Shown one piece after another: positions 24,568-36,124 of a DNA stretch of 64,000 nt. The notes under the pieces were generated by a model. That model was not told where the DNA came from and did no database searches. It was given only the letters and a program-made list of their open reading frames with translations. Position 1 is the stretch's first letter. The number at the start of each line of letters is the position of its first letter. The position numbers and the translations under genes were made by a program. This stretch comes from Bemisia tabaci (lineage: Eukaryota > Arthropoda > Insecta > Hemiptera > Aleyrodidae), in contig NC_092793.1 in NCBI RefSeq assembly GCF_918797505.1, positions 74,025,912-74,089,911 of the forward strand. The letters run 5' to 3'.

Positions 24568-25600
24568 TGCTAAAAGACGACTGGAAAATGAAAATACCGA
24601 AAAATAAAAAATGAAAAGGAAAATTGAAAGCGGCAATCGCGCAAAAGAGTTACGACACAGCTGAAGAGGAAAACTGGCGAAGATCCGAGCCGGGACTTAA
24701 GAGGGGCTAAAGACAAGACAATCCTCAACTCTTCGTCCGCGATACATTAAACGACCACGATGAGACGACTGCGGGTGGGAGGGAGGAGAGGAGAGGGGGG
24801 CGCGAAAAGCCTACCTAATTGCACTTTAATGCGAAGAAACGGTCAAAGGGTCGCGAGTCAAAGTATTCGCACTATGCAAGTGTTATTGCTTTGCGGTCTG
24901 TCCACTAATACGTCTATTTAAAACATTTCCACAGGGAGGGAGGTGAGGACTTGGCTCTGTGCTTGGAGCCGTTCGACTAATCGCTGTGACGGTGCGGCGG
25001 AATTGTGACCATTAGAACTTCCCCTAGGTCAGGCTCTGCCACCCTCTAAGAGGGAATAATTAAAATTCCCTGCTGGACACGGGTGGAATTTGACCGTTTT
25101 TCCGATTGGAATAATTATACGCTGACTAAAATTCTTCGGGGAAAATTCTTGACCTTTCCCCAGCACAGTGATACAGTTCTGAGTTACAGACGGATGTGCA
25201 TGCGTGCTTGAAAATATCACGATTGAATGAATATTTTCAAAAAAAGCTCGACCGGAAATATTTCAAAAAATTATTTAATATGTCACGTTTTACAGGCAAA
25301 TATCTCAGACACAACCTTTCAGCTTTTCCTTTCACCGAACATTTTAACCCTTACGCAAATTTCACCAATAATGTATCAAATTCTCGTGAAAACGGCGTAA
25401 TTGCAGAGTTTTCTATTGCCAGTGTTTAGTGCCAATGATTATTAAATACATATACGGTGCTCAGCAGAAAAGCACCGAATGCACGAACACATTTGGAGGA
25501 GAAATGATCTATGGGTGTCAATGGCAGATATCGATGTTGTGTCTGAAATTGCCGACAAATATGGCGCCTCTCCTTTGAAATTGGACCATTCATAGGAAAA
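24568..25600. other. Intergenic DNA including a GC-rich island (24600-25050)
   Basis: No gene recognised. The island carries AT-rich homeobox-like words (CTAATTGCACTTTAATGC, near 24815) in a GC-rich context, which could be regulatory. That is inference only. Confidence 0.3.
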
Positions 25601-25604
25601 CGTA

Positions 25605-26633
25605 CACTGAAAAAAATGAGTTAGCGTCAGATGACTAAAAATGGTTTCTATACACTAACTCAAATTGTGTGATTTGGACACACATGATTTTTGGTTTCTG
25701 TACACTAACCACTATTAGTGCTGGGAACTAATTCCGCTACTCTAATTCGCATTCGGTAGGGTTGGGTCAACCTAACCTCAAAACTGAGAGAGGAGAAAAC
25801 GGCTTAGCGAATGATAACTGGACAATACTTTCAGGAAAAGAAGATTTCTTAAAAGATGAGAGGTAAAAATCAACTGACCGGTTCCAAATGAACGACAGAG
25901 GAAAGGAATATCCCATAGGTATGTGCAAGTAGACAGAATTATCCTTTAGAGAGACACACACTCACACATGAAACGGTAGCGAATGTTCACACTGAATAAA
26001 CATATCTCGTCCGAACACTTGAGATATTCTTTTGAAATTACGGGAGAACACGAACTATAGAAGTAAGCAGTAAGTTCACAGATTTTCGTAAAATATAAAC
26101 TGAACGCGGAACGCTTTAATCGCAATTTAATATAGAAGATTGACGACTCCAACGAATATCATGCTTGTTTACGTTTTGAATCGAACAGACGATTTCTAAC
26201 CTTAACAGGTTTATTTATGTTGCTTTCGAACGTTTTCAAGAAAGAGAGGACACTATAAATCATACCGGGAGTATTTACATTGTCAAACGAGCCCGAAATT
26301 TCACATTTTAATTGATTTTCACGAGCTGACGCGATTGAGGCTGTTGTACCGACGCCACTTTTTCGAAACTAAATAAATGTAACGGACAATGTGGCAGTTA
26401 GTGTTGAGGGCGAATTAGTTTGACCCGAAGGTGAATTTGTCTTACCACAGCGCTAATTTTACAGCTAGTGCTGTTTTCCAATTCTGGTTCGCGCTCTAGT
26501 AAAGTCAAGTCAGCGTATGAAGCGAATTGATTGGTGCTTCAGTACAATAAATTAGTTCTGAAGCCTAATTTTGATTCTACTTGGCGAGAACTTACCAAAT
26601 TAGTTCTCAACGCTAACTACTTTTTTTTCAGTG
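25605..26633. mobile_element. 1.03-kb CACTG-tipped element, TA-flanked (family F)
   Basis: Ends are CACTGAAAAAAATGAGTTAG + CGTC and inverted AACGCTAACTAC + TTTTTTTTCAGTG, roughly 25-bp imperfect terminal repeats. TA lies directly outside both ends (25603-25604, 26634-26635). TTAGTT/AACTAA words recur at both ends. Frames inside are 64-68 aa with no transposase motif, so non-autonomous. The tip and TA fit Tc1/mariner-type elements. Confidence 0.7.
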
Positions 26634-26635
26634 TA

Positions 26636-27370
26636 AAAGAAGAGAGGAAAATTTTGTTCCTTTGTCGATCAGGCCAAAATTTTAAGAGTTTCAATAAAAC
26701 CTTTTTGACTTGAGATCTTCCTGAAACCAACTCAAGTATGAAAATGTTCATACAAACACAAGACATTTCATGAGGGTTGCAAGTCAAGGCAATTTTAGGT
26801 CCATCTTAAATTTCCGACCTAATCCTAATTTCAATTTTCTATTTACTACCTGCAATGAATACACATTCAAAACATAAATAAGCCCGGTGTTTACATTTTT
26901 ACCAATCATTCTTTTGGATGTTTCTATTCCTAGAGTTTTGCACTTTTCAAAAAAACACATTTGCAAGGTTTTTAACATTTTTTTTCTCTGCATTCCTCCC
27001 CAATCATGAGTTGTTGCTTCATTCTTCTCCGTAGATAGAGAATCATTTACATTACCCCATGATAAACAAATGAAGTATTGATATGTCACGGGCAAATAAT
27101 CAAATCAGGTATTTAATCAAATGTGTGAGCAAATAGTCAAATTTTGAAAGTTTAAAAAGTTACGTGTGTTTTAGCAAAAAGCTTTCGAATTTATTTTGTA
27201 AGGGTGAGAATAATTCATCAAATTCCAAACTGTCATTGTATTTTCCTCATCAAAATGTCCCTCATACACATTTAACCATCAAAATTGTAGAAACTCTGTA
27301 TTTTAAGCAAAAACTGTATCTTCTAAAATGAATCATCTTTAAATTCTTCCACCCTGCTTTCATCCGAATA
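26636..27370. other. AT-rich intergenic DNA, no gene seen
   Basis: A 103-aa minus-strand frame (26784-27095) has no recognised motif. Confidence 0.45.
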
Positions 27371-27372
27371 TC

Positions 27373-27549
27373 AAGTTGAGTAATCAGCACAAATGTGCGT
27401 CACATTTACACAGTCTTGTCGGCGCTAATATGCAGTTCACGCCGACCGCGCTGTTTGACGCAATGCGTGAAGTATCTCCACAGTCTTGCAGGCGCTAATA
27501 TCATTCATCCGAGTTTGACGTTGAGTAACCAGTGCAAATGTGCGTCACT
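27373..27549. repeat. Dispersed tandem repeat (CTTGCAGGCGCTAATAT type), second locus
   Basis: The 29-bp block GTTGAGTAA(T/C)CAG plus GCAAATGTGCGTCAC or a variant occurs at about 27373-27401 and again about 148 bp on, at 27521-27549. Between them are two copies of CAGTCTTG(C/T)(A/C)GGCGCTAATAT around ACGCCGACCGCGCTG. Shared with 13530-13705. Confidence 0.75.
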
Positions 27550-28555
27550 AATGAAAAAAAGGTGGAAGAGACCAAGGGTGCCACTACCGCGATGGATGAC
27601 GTCAAAACTCCGACTTTTCAAAGGGCGATATCTCGGTTAATATTGAACGTAGGAGAAAAAATTTAAAAAAAAAGAAAATAAATAAATAAATAAATGTTCA
27701 TTTCTAAGCTAGACATCATTACAGCAACCATACAATGATTCAAATTTCTGAAAATAATTCCTACCTATTAAGACAAACAATACTTTTATTCAAAATTAGC
27801 AGAAGAGTAAAAATTTCAGTATGAGTGAAAATATTTGACACTTTGATTAGGCCATTGACAAAATGCCTGATTGGATTATTTGTCTGTGGGCGGATGCATA
27901 CGTCCAATTTGGATATTTTACCTCAGGTTGGCGAAAAAATTGAGGTTACTATCATGAACGCATCGGGTGTGGAACCTAGGAACACTAATTGTTTGTAAGT
28001 CAAAATATTTGCCCGGAGTTGTCCCTGTCACTAGTCTTGTTATTTTCATGGTTAGCGGACATTTTCAGCAAATCTTGGTTACAATCACAATAACTCGACA
28101 GACAGTTAGCCATGTCGTTTACTACACGTCTCGCTGCTGACCACGCTGCGCGCGGATATGAAGTTATTACCCTGCAGCAGCCCTCGGAGATAATCAATCA
28201 CGGAGACAAAGAGTCGCACATTTTCAGCGATGCCAGCTTAACATTACCGCAGGAAGCTTGAGATCGAAAAGCTGCCTGCGCAGCTCAAAATAACAGTCGG
28301 TCCAGCCGTAAAGCACCTTCGCACCGAGAGAAATGTTCCTGTTCAATGTGCCGCAACAAGAATTCTCGTAGATTCAACCGGATATCTATGTATAGCAACA
28401 GGTCATCTCTTAAAAGTAATAAGAATGCTGTTTGAAGGAAGGAGAACTCCTTTTGTTTCAACGGAAATTCCTGAAAGGGCATATTTACGAGGAATGCTGT
28501 TCATGAAAGAGGAAATTTGTCTCAATTTTTAAAGAGATTATGAAGTGCTGATTCC
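27550..28555. other. Intergenic DNA with (AAAT)n, no gene seen
   Basis: A short AAATAAATAAATAAAT microsatellite lies near 27676-27695. No gene recognised. Confidence 0.5.
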
Positions 28556-28559
28556 ACGG

Positions 28560-29110
28560 AGACTGTCTATGGCCCAAAAGCAGGGGTCGAGAGGGAATTG
28601 AAATTAATTTGATCGCCCTCCGAGTTCGCGAACGACCAAGCGTCGCTTTTCGATCGCGATACTCGATCAAGAGGCCAGAGCAGGTAAAAGAATTTCGGAT
28701 ACCGAATCCCGAACTCAGAGGCGAATGGGGCGATTATTGTTCTTGTTCGAAGAACGAGAGGCAGTAGCGCGGGCCAACTATTCAGTTCCCGAGATGGGAT
28801 ATAATTTCTGGCCGCATTGGCATCCCCTCGTAAGACAGGAGGGAATTAAAACCCGATCTCGATTGCCCTCCTCGAAAGACGCACACGGGGCTTCCGATCG
28901 AATTAATCTGGATCGGCTGCGTTTTTGCCCGCAAAGGCACTGGACTTTACCCCCGGATTCTCAGTCCGCACACCCTGGACCGCGACAGCCGGTCACTCCT
29001 TCCTTTCACTTTGGCATTGTGATCATGCGTTCTCCCCTTTTACTTTCGTCCTCTACCCTGTTTTTTTTCGCCTGTCATGTTTCGTGCGTAAACTGTGGGC
29101 GTGGGCTTGT
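28560..29110. other. GC-rich island, possible regulatory or cryptic exon DNA
   Basis: GC-rich with a 131-aa plus-strand frame (28725-29120) lacking recognisable domains. The motif GATGGGATAT...GCATTGGCATC near 28790-28830 has a weak counterpart at 34570-34600 (GATGGGATATGAAT...CATTGGCATCGCCTC), so a diverged shared repeat is possible. Confidence 0.3.
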
Positions 29111-29274
29111 CGCTTTCTGACTTCTGCACGTCTAAACATCTATTCCTTATAGCTGATCGGTACATGTAATGTCCATATTTCTTCTACTTTTGTCAAGGTA
29201 CTTTAGAGTAGGCTTTCTGCGAATTTTCGGCTTATTTGAAAAATTTCGGCATAGTAGACCAGGAAATTGGCTTA

Positions 29275-29330
29275 TAGTTTTTTTTTTTTTTTTTTTTTTT
29301 TTTCTTTTTCTTTTTCTTTTTTTTCCTAAC
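29275..29330. repeat. Poly(T) tract
   Basis: About 27 consecutive T followed by CTTTTT repeats. Could be the reverse-oriented tail of a retroposed sequence, but no body was recognised. Confidence 0.8.
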
Positions 29331-29371
29331 TAAAGCTTTAGTCCTCTTAGATTTATAGAGCTATTTTATTT

Positions 29372-29627
29372 GAATTGCATTTTGCAAAAAGGAATCAAGA
29401 GCATTCCAATATTGCTGGGATTTTGCAACTTACATTATTTTTTATCAAATCACTGAAATCATGCAAGAAATTAAATTTACAAGCGTAATTTTTGGCTTGA
29501 ATTTATAGTTTATTGGGAGTAAAGATAGAACTTATTTAGGAGATCAGTTTATATTTGTAAGGTGAAAATAGTTGCACAATCTTAGCAACACGGAATGCTC
29601 GTGGTTCTCTCTTGCAAAATGCAATCC
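29372..29627. mobile_element. Family A MITE, copy 3 (256 bp, ATTT duplication)
   Basis: Ends GAATTGCATTTTGCAAAAAG + GAATCA and inverted CTTGCAAAATGCAATCC. ATTT outside both ends (29368-29371, 29628-29631). Subterminal GTTGCACAATCTTAGCAACA as in other copies. Confidence 0.85.
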
Positions 29628-29631
29628 ATTT

Positions 29632-30630
29632 AAAGCAATATGAACAATTGAACACCTCTGAAAAATGAATAATCTGTACAACTTGTAGCATTACTTTTAA
29701 AAGATGAGGAATATTTTTATTTTTATAGTCTTGTTTTTTATTACCTTAATATTCTCTCAGGTTCTTTCAGACTTTCATCATTTATGTAGAATCACCTAAT
29801 ACGAGTACAGAACAGACCTACTAATGCCACAAGTTGTAGAGTATCAAATTCTGATTTTCTACCTTCCCTAGAACTGAGGTTACACTGGTTCCAAGATCAA
29901 TAAACTCACAGTAAGTGCAGTTTTCAGTCGCGACCGATAAAGAAAATTTATGCTAATTAATTTTGATAAGCAAGCAACTTTGAAAAAATATTGAAAAAAT
30001 TTCAGGAGCTCTTAAAAAGTGAATAGGTACATCGTTCATTTTACCAGAATCCAAGTAATAATATGAATATACAATTTGAAAAAAAAATGAAAAAATGAAT
30101 TTTGAAACTAGACTCTCATTTTAAGCACTGTGATATAGGTTTCCCCTTCAAAGTTACAGCTACAACACGATTTGTGCTATGAAAATTACTGAAATTCTTT
30201 TTGAATCAAGGCACTAACGTTTTTATTTAGGATTGATCCCGAAGAAGTTTGAATATCATGCTCATAGGAATTTAACAAGAAGTTATTTGAATCAAAATCT
30301 TTAGTGGCTTCTCAATGAGCAATGTTCTTTCCCCACCCAAAATTTATTCAAAGTGTAAAGTACAATACCTGAGCTGAAGCATAGATATTAAGGTTGTCAT
30401 TATTTCATACTGCAATGACTGTATCGGTAACTTTTTGCGTGCAAATTAACTAGAGTAGATCATCGTGTTTTCTATGAGCGAAAATTTTGCATTTACGCAT
30501 CGAAGAATTTAAATGTCTTCCTCAGGACTTACTATCATTCGTTGCACGAATTGGGGCATACATGAAATTTTGAAGAGAAAAACGCATCCCTCTCGGAATG
30601 CTAAAATTCGCACCTTATGTTATAGCCCAT
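29632..30630. other. AT-rich intergenic DNA, no gene seen
   Basis: No gene or shared repeat recognised. Confidence 0.5.
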
Positions 30631-30631
30631 T

Positions 30632-31760
30632 TTGCCGTGCTACAGACGAATGCCGTATGAACCATTGAACCATCAGACGTTGCAAAATTTCCTTTGATGA
30701 CACGCGGATTATCGTGAAAATTCAACTATATTTTTCTACTGATTTTTCAAAGAATTTTATGAGCAATTTGATCTAAATTTTCGAATAATTTTTAAGGAAG
30801 TATAGTAGGGCCCACGAGGTATGATCCCTGAAAAATCGGGCGAATAAACGCATGGACCATGTAAATGTCAACGCTGCGAGATCGAGCACGCACATCGACG
30901 AAACTGGGTAAAAACGCCGTACGAACATTCGCGAGTTGCCATTTCCTCCAATTAAAGGTCTTATTTTCAAGCAGAATTGTGAATATTTTCTCTTGAAATA
31001 TTCAGATGATTTAGGGCTGACAGCTAATAAAGTTCTCTGAAAAATTGGAGGGAAAGTATTCACTGATTTCCCTAAAAATTCTTATTTAGTCAACGGAAGT
31101 TTGGCACCGGCCAAAGGCGTTCTTCCTTAGCAGGCTAGAATAGGTATTATATGCGAACCGCTGCTATTCCACCCCTATCTTTAGGTCAACATTCTTAAAA
31201 GGAAGCCCTTTCGTAAAAGATAAATTTCCTGTAATTTTGCCCCAATCTCTTCGTCCATTACATGGTTGAATTGCTTAAAATTCTGAACTAAATGATGTAT
31301 AATTGTAATTTACCCTTTTTATTTTTTCCTTCTTTCTCCTTTTTATAGCGAAGTTCAATTTTCATTTATCTCATATAGTATCTCGAACTGTAACTTCTTT
31401 GCTATTTGACAGATTTTTATAAATGAGGACTTTTTTTACTCGTGCTTTAACAGAGAGTGAAGAAACTCTACCTAAATACTTATTTAACAATTTTCAAAAA
31501 ATTTTGGATCATTCTACTAGGACGGTGATATTGGTAATTACGCGTAAGTAATTAGGGTTCTATTGTGGCTCGGCTCGGCATTGTCGCGCGAGCTCCAGTC
31601 TCGGTCCGGACGGGGGTGTCTCACTGCTGCCAGTGTTTGCAAGAAATACCCGCGGCTCAGAGATCATCCTTCGTGGGCCCTACTATAATTCGAAACTTTT
31701 GCAGGAAATTTGGCATCACTCGAATGATTATGCGACGTTATTCCTCAGCGCGGAATCACC
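30632..31760. mobile_element. Composite of nested family B elements
   Basis: An outer copy starts at about 30632 (TTGCCGTGCTACAGACGAAT, GCCGTATGAACC). Its inverse end appears at about 31690-31755 (ATTTGGCATCACTCGAATGA, TTATGCGACG, ATTCCTCAGCGCGG). Inner arms TATAGTAGGGCCCACGA (about 30803) and CGTGGGCCCTACTATA (about 31671) also pair. An inner copy occupies about 30899-31135 (AAAAACGCCGTACGAACATT, CGCGAGTTGCC, then GTTTGGCACC...TTCCTTAGCAGGC). Frames within are repeat-derived. The reconstruction is by eye. Confidence 0.55.
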
Positions 31761-32245
31761 AGCGATGCACTTTCATGTGAATGCTGAAAAGTGTAAGGGT
31801 GTCTAGGGTGGGATTCATTTTTTTCAATCGACCAAAAAAAATGTTGCACGGTCCTAAATGGTTCTATGTGATAAAAAACCACGGTAGCCAAAAGGATTTT
31901 GAAGAAGAAGAAAATTTACCCGGCGCGCACACAGCCAAAAGATCGTGATTTTTTCGATTGTTTGAGCATTTTAACCGTTTATTTTTGATATTTAGTGAGT
32001 GATAGGGACTGGACGCTAGATGTTCAAAAATGTGTACGAAACGAGCACATACCTTGCACATTAAGAGAAAATTTTTGTTTTTCTCCTAAGTCACTTTCAC
32101 TTCGCTTGGCAATGCCCAATCCCTCCGCTCGGCTGCTCTTAAAATCAAAATTTCACCGTTCTTTATCGTATAATGAACTTTGTGAGCAGCCACTGATGGT
32201 GGTAAAAATCCGAAAATTCGTGAAAAGCAAATCCATACCGCATCA
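31761..32245. other. Intergenic DNA, no gene seen
   Basis: A 126-aa plus-strand frame (31995-32375) lacks motifs and runs into the adjacent foldback. No gene called. Confidence 0.45.
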
Positions 32246-32250
32246 GTATA

Positions 32251-32391
32251 GCGTCAAGCCCACTTGCCAACTACAGGCTTCAAAGAGGTTCATCGATGCC
32301 TTTCCTGGCCCTCTCATTGGCCAGCGGTTTAAGTCGGGGCAATCGATGAGTCTCTTTGAAGCCTCTAGTTTGTAACGGGGCTGGACGCTTA
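32251..32391. mobile_element. 140-bp foldback with ~55-bp arms
   Basis: Left arm: AGCGTCAAGCCCACTT, CAACTACAGGCTTCAAAGAG, TCATCGATGCC. Right arm inverted: GGGGCAATCGATGAG, CTCTTTGAAGCCTCTAG, TTTGTAACGGGGCTGGACGC. Loop of about 40 bp. MITE-like. Overlapping frames on both strands are produced by the palindrome. Confidence 0.65.
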
Positions 32392-32579
32392 TGGAAGAAG
32401 AAATTTCAGAAAACTCCTGCTCCTTGGTTCGACCACCAAACGGTCCGGGGGCGCTTCTTCGAATAGCACCGCCGGATCTTCCCACCGCGCTTCGCCGGTC
32501 TGCTGGCCCTCGACCGGCCGCGACGCGCGATTGTTCCCATTGTGCTTACTTTTGGGGTTCTCTCCGTCGGCGGAACCCG

Positions 32580-33062
32580 TGTTAATGACACCCTCTACCT
32601 ACTAGCCGCTGAAAATTTGCCGACAAATTTTTTTAAAGTTTGAATAATCTTCATTTATTCAACGGATTCAAATTCAGCTCGCAATCCTGATGAGTAATAT
32701 ATGTAATTATAAGTAGTTATATCGGTAAGTTACTGAGCAAAACGTGGGCCAAACGTGATGGCGGCCAGACATATGTGTTAATAACACCCTCTTCCTACTG
32801 GCAGAGGATAATTTGCCGACCAACTTCTTTACCGTTTCTAAAATGTTCTTCTATTTCAACGGATTCGGATTCAGCTTGGAATCCTGGTGAAAAAAATATA
32901 TAATTATAAGTAGGTATGCCGGTAAGTTGCCGATTAAAAAATTGGACGAATGTGATAGAAAGTATTTTAAAAGCGCTGAAGACATTCGCGAGTTTTGCGG
33001 TATTATACTTTTTCAATATACCTACTCATAATTATTCAAATTTTTCATCAGACTTCGAGTGC
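32580..33062. repeat. Two ~195-bp direct repeats plus an inverted fragment
   Basis: Copy 1 (about 32580-32773) and copy 2 (about 32776-32961) share GTGTTAAT(G/A)ACACCCTCT, CCTACT, AATTTGCCGAC, TTCAACGGATTC, ATTCAGCT, AATCCTG(A/G)TGA, TAATTATAAGTAG and CGGTAAGTT. An inverted fragment TACCTACTCATAATTATT with TCATCAG follows at about 33018-33052. No coding potential. Nature unknown. Confidence 0.65.
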
Positions 33063-34285
33063 AAGACCGCTCTGGGCGATAAAGCTGTCGCGTTAGCCAC
33101 GATACCTAATTTGTGCCGTGCGACTCTGTTAGTAATTTTTTTTTTAATTCGAGAGTCACGAAGACACTTTGTCCCACGTTTTCATAAAGAAATGGCCAGA
33201 TTACTCTGAGAAGAAGTGACGTTCATTAATTAAAACATTTGGAAACGTCCTTTACCACAGTCATTAATTGGAGAATTAAGAGGGAAGGAGAGATCACCCC
33301 GAAGTTGCTATGTTCAAGGCATTTGTGGTCATTATGAACAGAAAATTAAGTCTCCGTAGTTTTTCCTTCATATTTTTCATAGAGATTTAATGAATTTACT
33401 TTCAAGGAGTTTACCGTCTAACGGTTGGCGTTTATGGAACCAATCATTAACTCAGAAATCGTGTTCTCCCATTGTCACCGGAATAGTGTCTCCTCACCAA
33501 AGGTGGTCTAGTTTATCCAAAATATCTTAAAAACCTTTATAGCTCCCAAATTTAGAGACTCCACGTGGGGTTTTTGATTACAAATTCTGGAGAGCGCTTA
33601 AGTGCTGAAATTGGCTTGAGGTATAATGATTGCTGGAGGTATGAAATTTTATGCCCATTTCCCTAAGTGCAAGGTGAAGTAATGCAGAGAAAATTGATTT
33701 CTTGCCTTAAACCGGGTTTTTTTCTTTTTTTTTTTTGGTTGAGATTGGTAACTTTCGCTTAACTGTTAGCCCTGTCCTCCCTTTCCCCACTTGGAGGATT
33801 GTAGAATAAAAAGGAATGCATGAAATGCAAAAAAATATTAAAAAATACTCAGTTGGAATAGCAGCAAATAAATGAATTAAAGAATAAAAGAAAAATAAGT
33901 TGGTAATAAAAAAGGGGAAAAAAAACAATGAAACACATGAAAAACCGGTGGATAAAACGTGTTTTGATACACAGCAAGGACGGAAATTTGAAGAAAGTTT
34001 TTGACGTATTTGAATTGCAGTTGCATATTTAGTTGCATTCAATTTTAAGAACATGATTATCATATTTCATAGCCCGATGCGTTTAATATTGGTATTGGGG
34101 GAAAGGGGTGGAGAATCAAGCAAAAATCAGAAGAGGGGGGGGGGGAGCGAAGAAAAATTAATGGAAACGTGTGATAACAATATTTCAGAAGGAGAAATTG
34201 CCACGGCTTAGATGGACAATTAACTGAAATGATTGGTTACCGAGCGAAACACGTCAAGAAATTGACAAGACGAAAAAATTAACCG
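33063..34285. other. AT-rich intergenic DNA, no gene seen
   Basis: A 118-aa minus-strand frame (33707-34063) is F/Y-rich from AT-rich DNA and has no recognisable motif. A poly(G) run lies at about 34136-34146. Confidence 0.45.
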
Positions 34286-34289
34286 TCCG

Positions 34290-34870
34290 GGGTGTTTCGT
34301 CGTTCTCACCCTCATCTTACTAGCGTGTCAACGAACTGTGCTCGGCTGGTAGTGCATTCAGACGACCTGGTGCAGCCCGCAAGAAGCGGAGGAGCCAAGA
34401 AGGGATGGACAAGGAGGATGACTCAACGGTCAACCATGGGTCAACGTGGACCGTATGCAGGAATGCAGGATGCGCAGCCCAGCGCAGCGCGGCGCGCCCG
34501 ACCAGGCGACCACTGAGCGATGAGAGGGAATTAGGAGGGAATAAACTGGCGTTCTTCATTCGCCTCTCAAGATGGGATATGAATACGAGCGTCATTGGCA
34601 TCGCCTCTTCGAGGGCAATCGAATTGGACGGCTAATCGATCGCGTTCTGGGATGGGTATCGCTTTCGCCGCGATATGCCTCAGGTATCGAGAACTAAGAG
34701 CGGGCGCCGGACAGAAAGGTTTTGGTTTGCGAACGGAGAGGGCATTCGAAACAAAAGGCCTCTCAACTCGCGATCGAGGAGGCGATGCATATGAAATCCT
34801 GGAAATCGGCGTTCGCTCTTGAGAACCCTCTCGACCCCTGCCCAAAAGTGGCGATAACTTTGTGCAATAG
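34290..34870. other. GC-rich island, possible regulatory or cryptic exon DNA
   Basis: Five overlapping frames (73-93 aa) on both strands without motifs. Weak word-sharing with 28560-29110. No gene called. Confidence 0.3.
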
Positions 34871-35044
34871 GAGGGTAAGCGCCAAGTCCTTACGGTTATT
34901 GCCAGCCATAATTGTGAAAAATGTCATGATAAAAGTGTGCTGACAGGAATTTTTTTTTTTTTTAAACGGTAAACACGAACATAATTCCTAAACTAAATAA
35001 AGACTTTTTAGGGGAACTGAAGTTAAAGTAATTCATTGATAAAT

Positions 35045-35120
35045 GGACGTATTTATGCCAAAAGGAACTATGCCCCATGCAAGCCCTATGCACATAGTTC
35101 CTTTTAGCATAAATACGTCC
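35045..35120. mobile_element. Family A2 hairpin MITE, copy 2 (76 bp, AAAT duplication)
   Basis: A minimal palindrome. Left arm GGACGTATTTATGCCAAAAG then GAACTATG. Right arm CATAGTTCC then TTTTAGCATAAATACGTCC. Loop of about 20 bp. AAAT flanks both sides (35041-35044, 35121-35124). Confidence 0.85.
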
Positions 35121-35143
35121 AAATGAAGGAGAGGGTTGAGACT

Positions 35144-35308
35144 CAGTGGCGTGGCGTGAATTGCGATATATCGATTGTTATGCCCCTTAAACCAATGGTA
35201 AAGAATCGATTATTAAGGTGTTCGCTGCGAACACCCTATTTATCGATCCTTTTCCATAGGTTTAAATGGCATAACAATCTATATATCGCAATTCACGCCA
35301 CGCCAGTG
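35144..35308. mobile_element. hAT-like palindromic MITE, copy 2 (9-bp duplication GTTGAGACT)
   Basis: A 165-bp near-palindrome with the same tips, ATATCGAT words and central GGTGTTCGCTGCGAACACC as 22364-22527. GTTGAGACT lies on both sides (35135-35143, 35309-35317). This may be an 8-bp duplication plus one coincidental base. The right tip reads CGCCAGTG rather than CGCCACTG. Confidence 0.88.
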
Positions 35309-35317
35309 GTTGAGACT

Positions 35318-36120
35318 TCTAGCCTTTACGCGGCACGCGGCCCAGGTCTTAAAGGACGCGCCCTCTAATAAGGCTCACCTCGCCTCGTGAGCTTTCGTGA
35401 GTTGATCTAAATAAAGCGGGCTCATCAAAGGACTATTTTCCATCGATAGCCGCGAAAATTGTGAAAATCGGGCAGGTAGATCTTCAATTTTTGGACTGCT
35501 GTTTGTGGACCTTCATCAAAATTTCAAGGTTACCTTTTTCTGTCGCTTTTACTCGAACCACTTCCCTCCTCCAAGAGAGCTCTCTTCCTTCGCTAATTTT
35601 CCGCTAAATGGATCCTGCGAACGCTACATGGCAACTGTGCAGTAACTGAAAACTGACATCTGACTGACTAACCTGGATCCAGCGACGTTTTAATCGATTT
35701 CTGTCTTTTGCTGAACAGTGTCTACCGCCCCCTCCCTCCCTCCATCCCCGAGCCTCCGTGCATTTTTCAGTGCTGTGTCTACGCGCTTAATTTTTCCGCT
35801 TTTGATGTCTCTCGGATTCGATTTCTATTTGTCTAACGGCATGTCCCCGTTCCGACTTTTTATGATCCCCGCTAATTTGCTCTCGCGGCGGGAAAACAGC
35901 GAGTTTCAGACAGTTCCGCCGGAGATTAATTGTCCTGGACTTTCTCTTCCAACCGTGACGCGGCGTTTATGTGTTTTCCGACAGTTTATTTAACCTATCA
36001 CGTTTTTCTTTTCCTCATTTTTTTTTTCAAATTTCCCGGTGCAGACTTCATCGCAACGAACAATCATCAGCGTTGCTTCCGATGAATTTGCCAATGAATC
36101 AGGTCATCTTGAGTGGCGGT
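35318..36120. other. Intergenic DNA, moderately GC-rich, no gene seen
   Basis: The 91-aa plus-strand frame at 35718-35993 has no recognised motif. A short ATTT/CTTTT-rich stretch precedes the next element. Confidence 0.4.
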
Positions 36121-36124
36121 TGTG

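Noticed and set aside
28725..29120. 131-aa plus-strand frame as a host exon
   Set aside because: No domain, no convincing splice sites with adjoining coding sequence, and a GC-rich island can keep frames open by chance.
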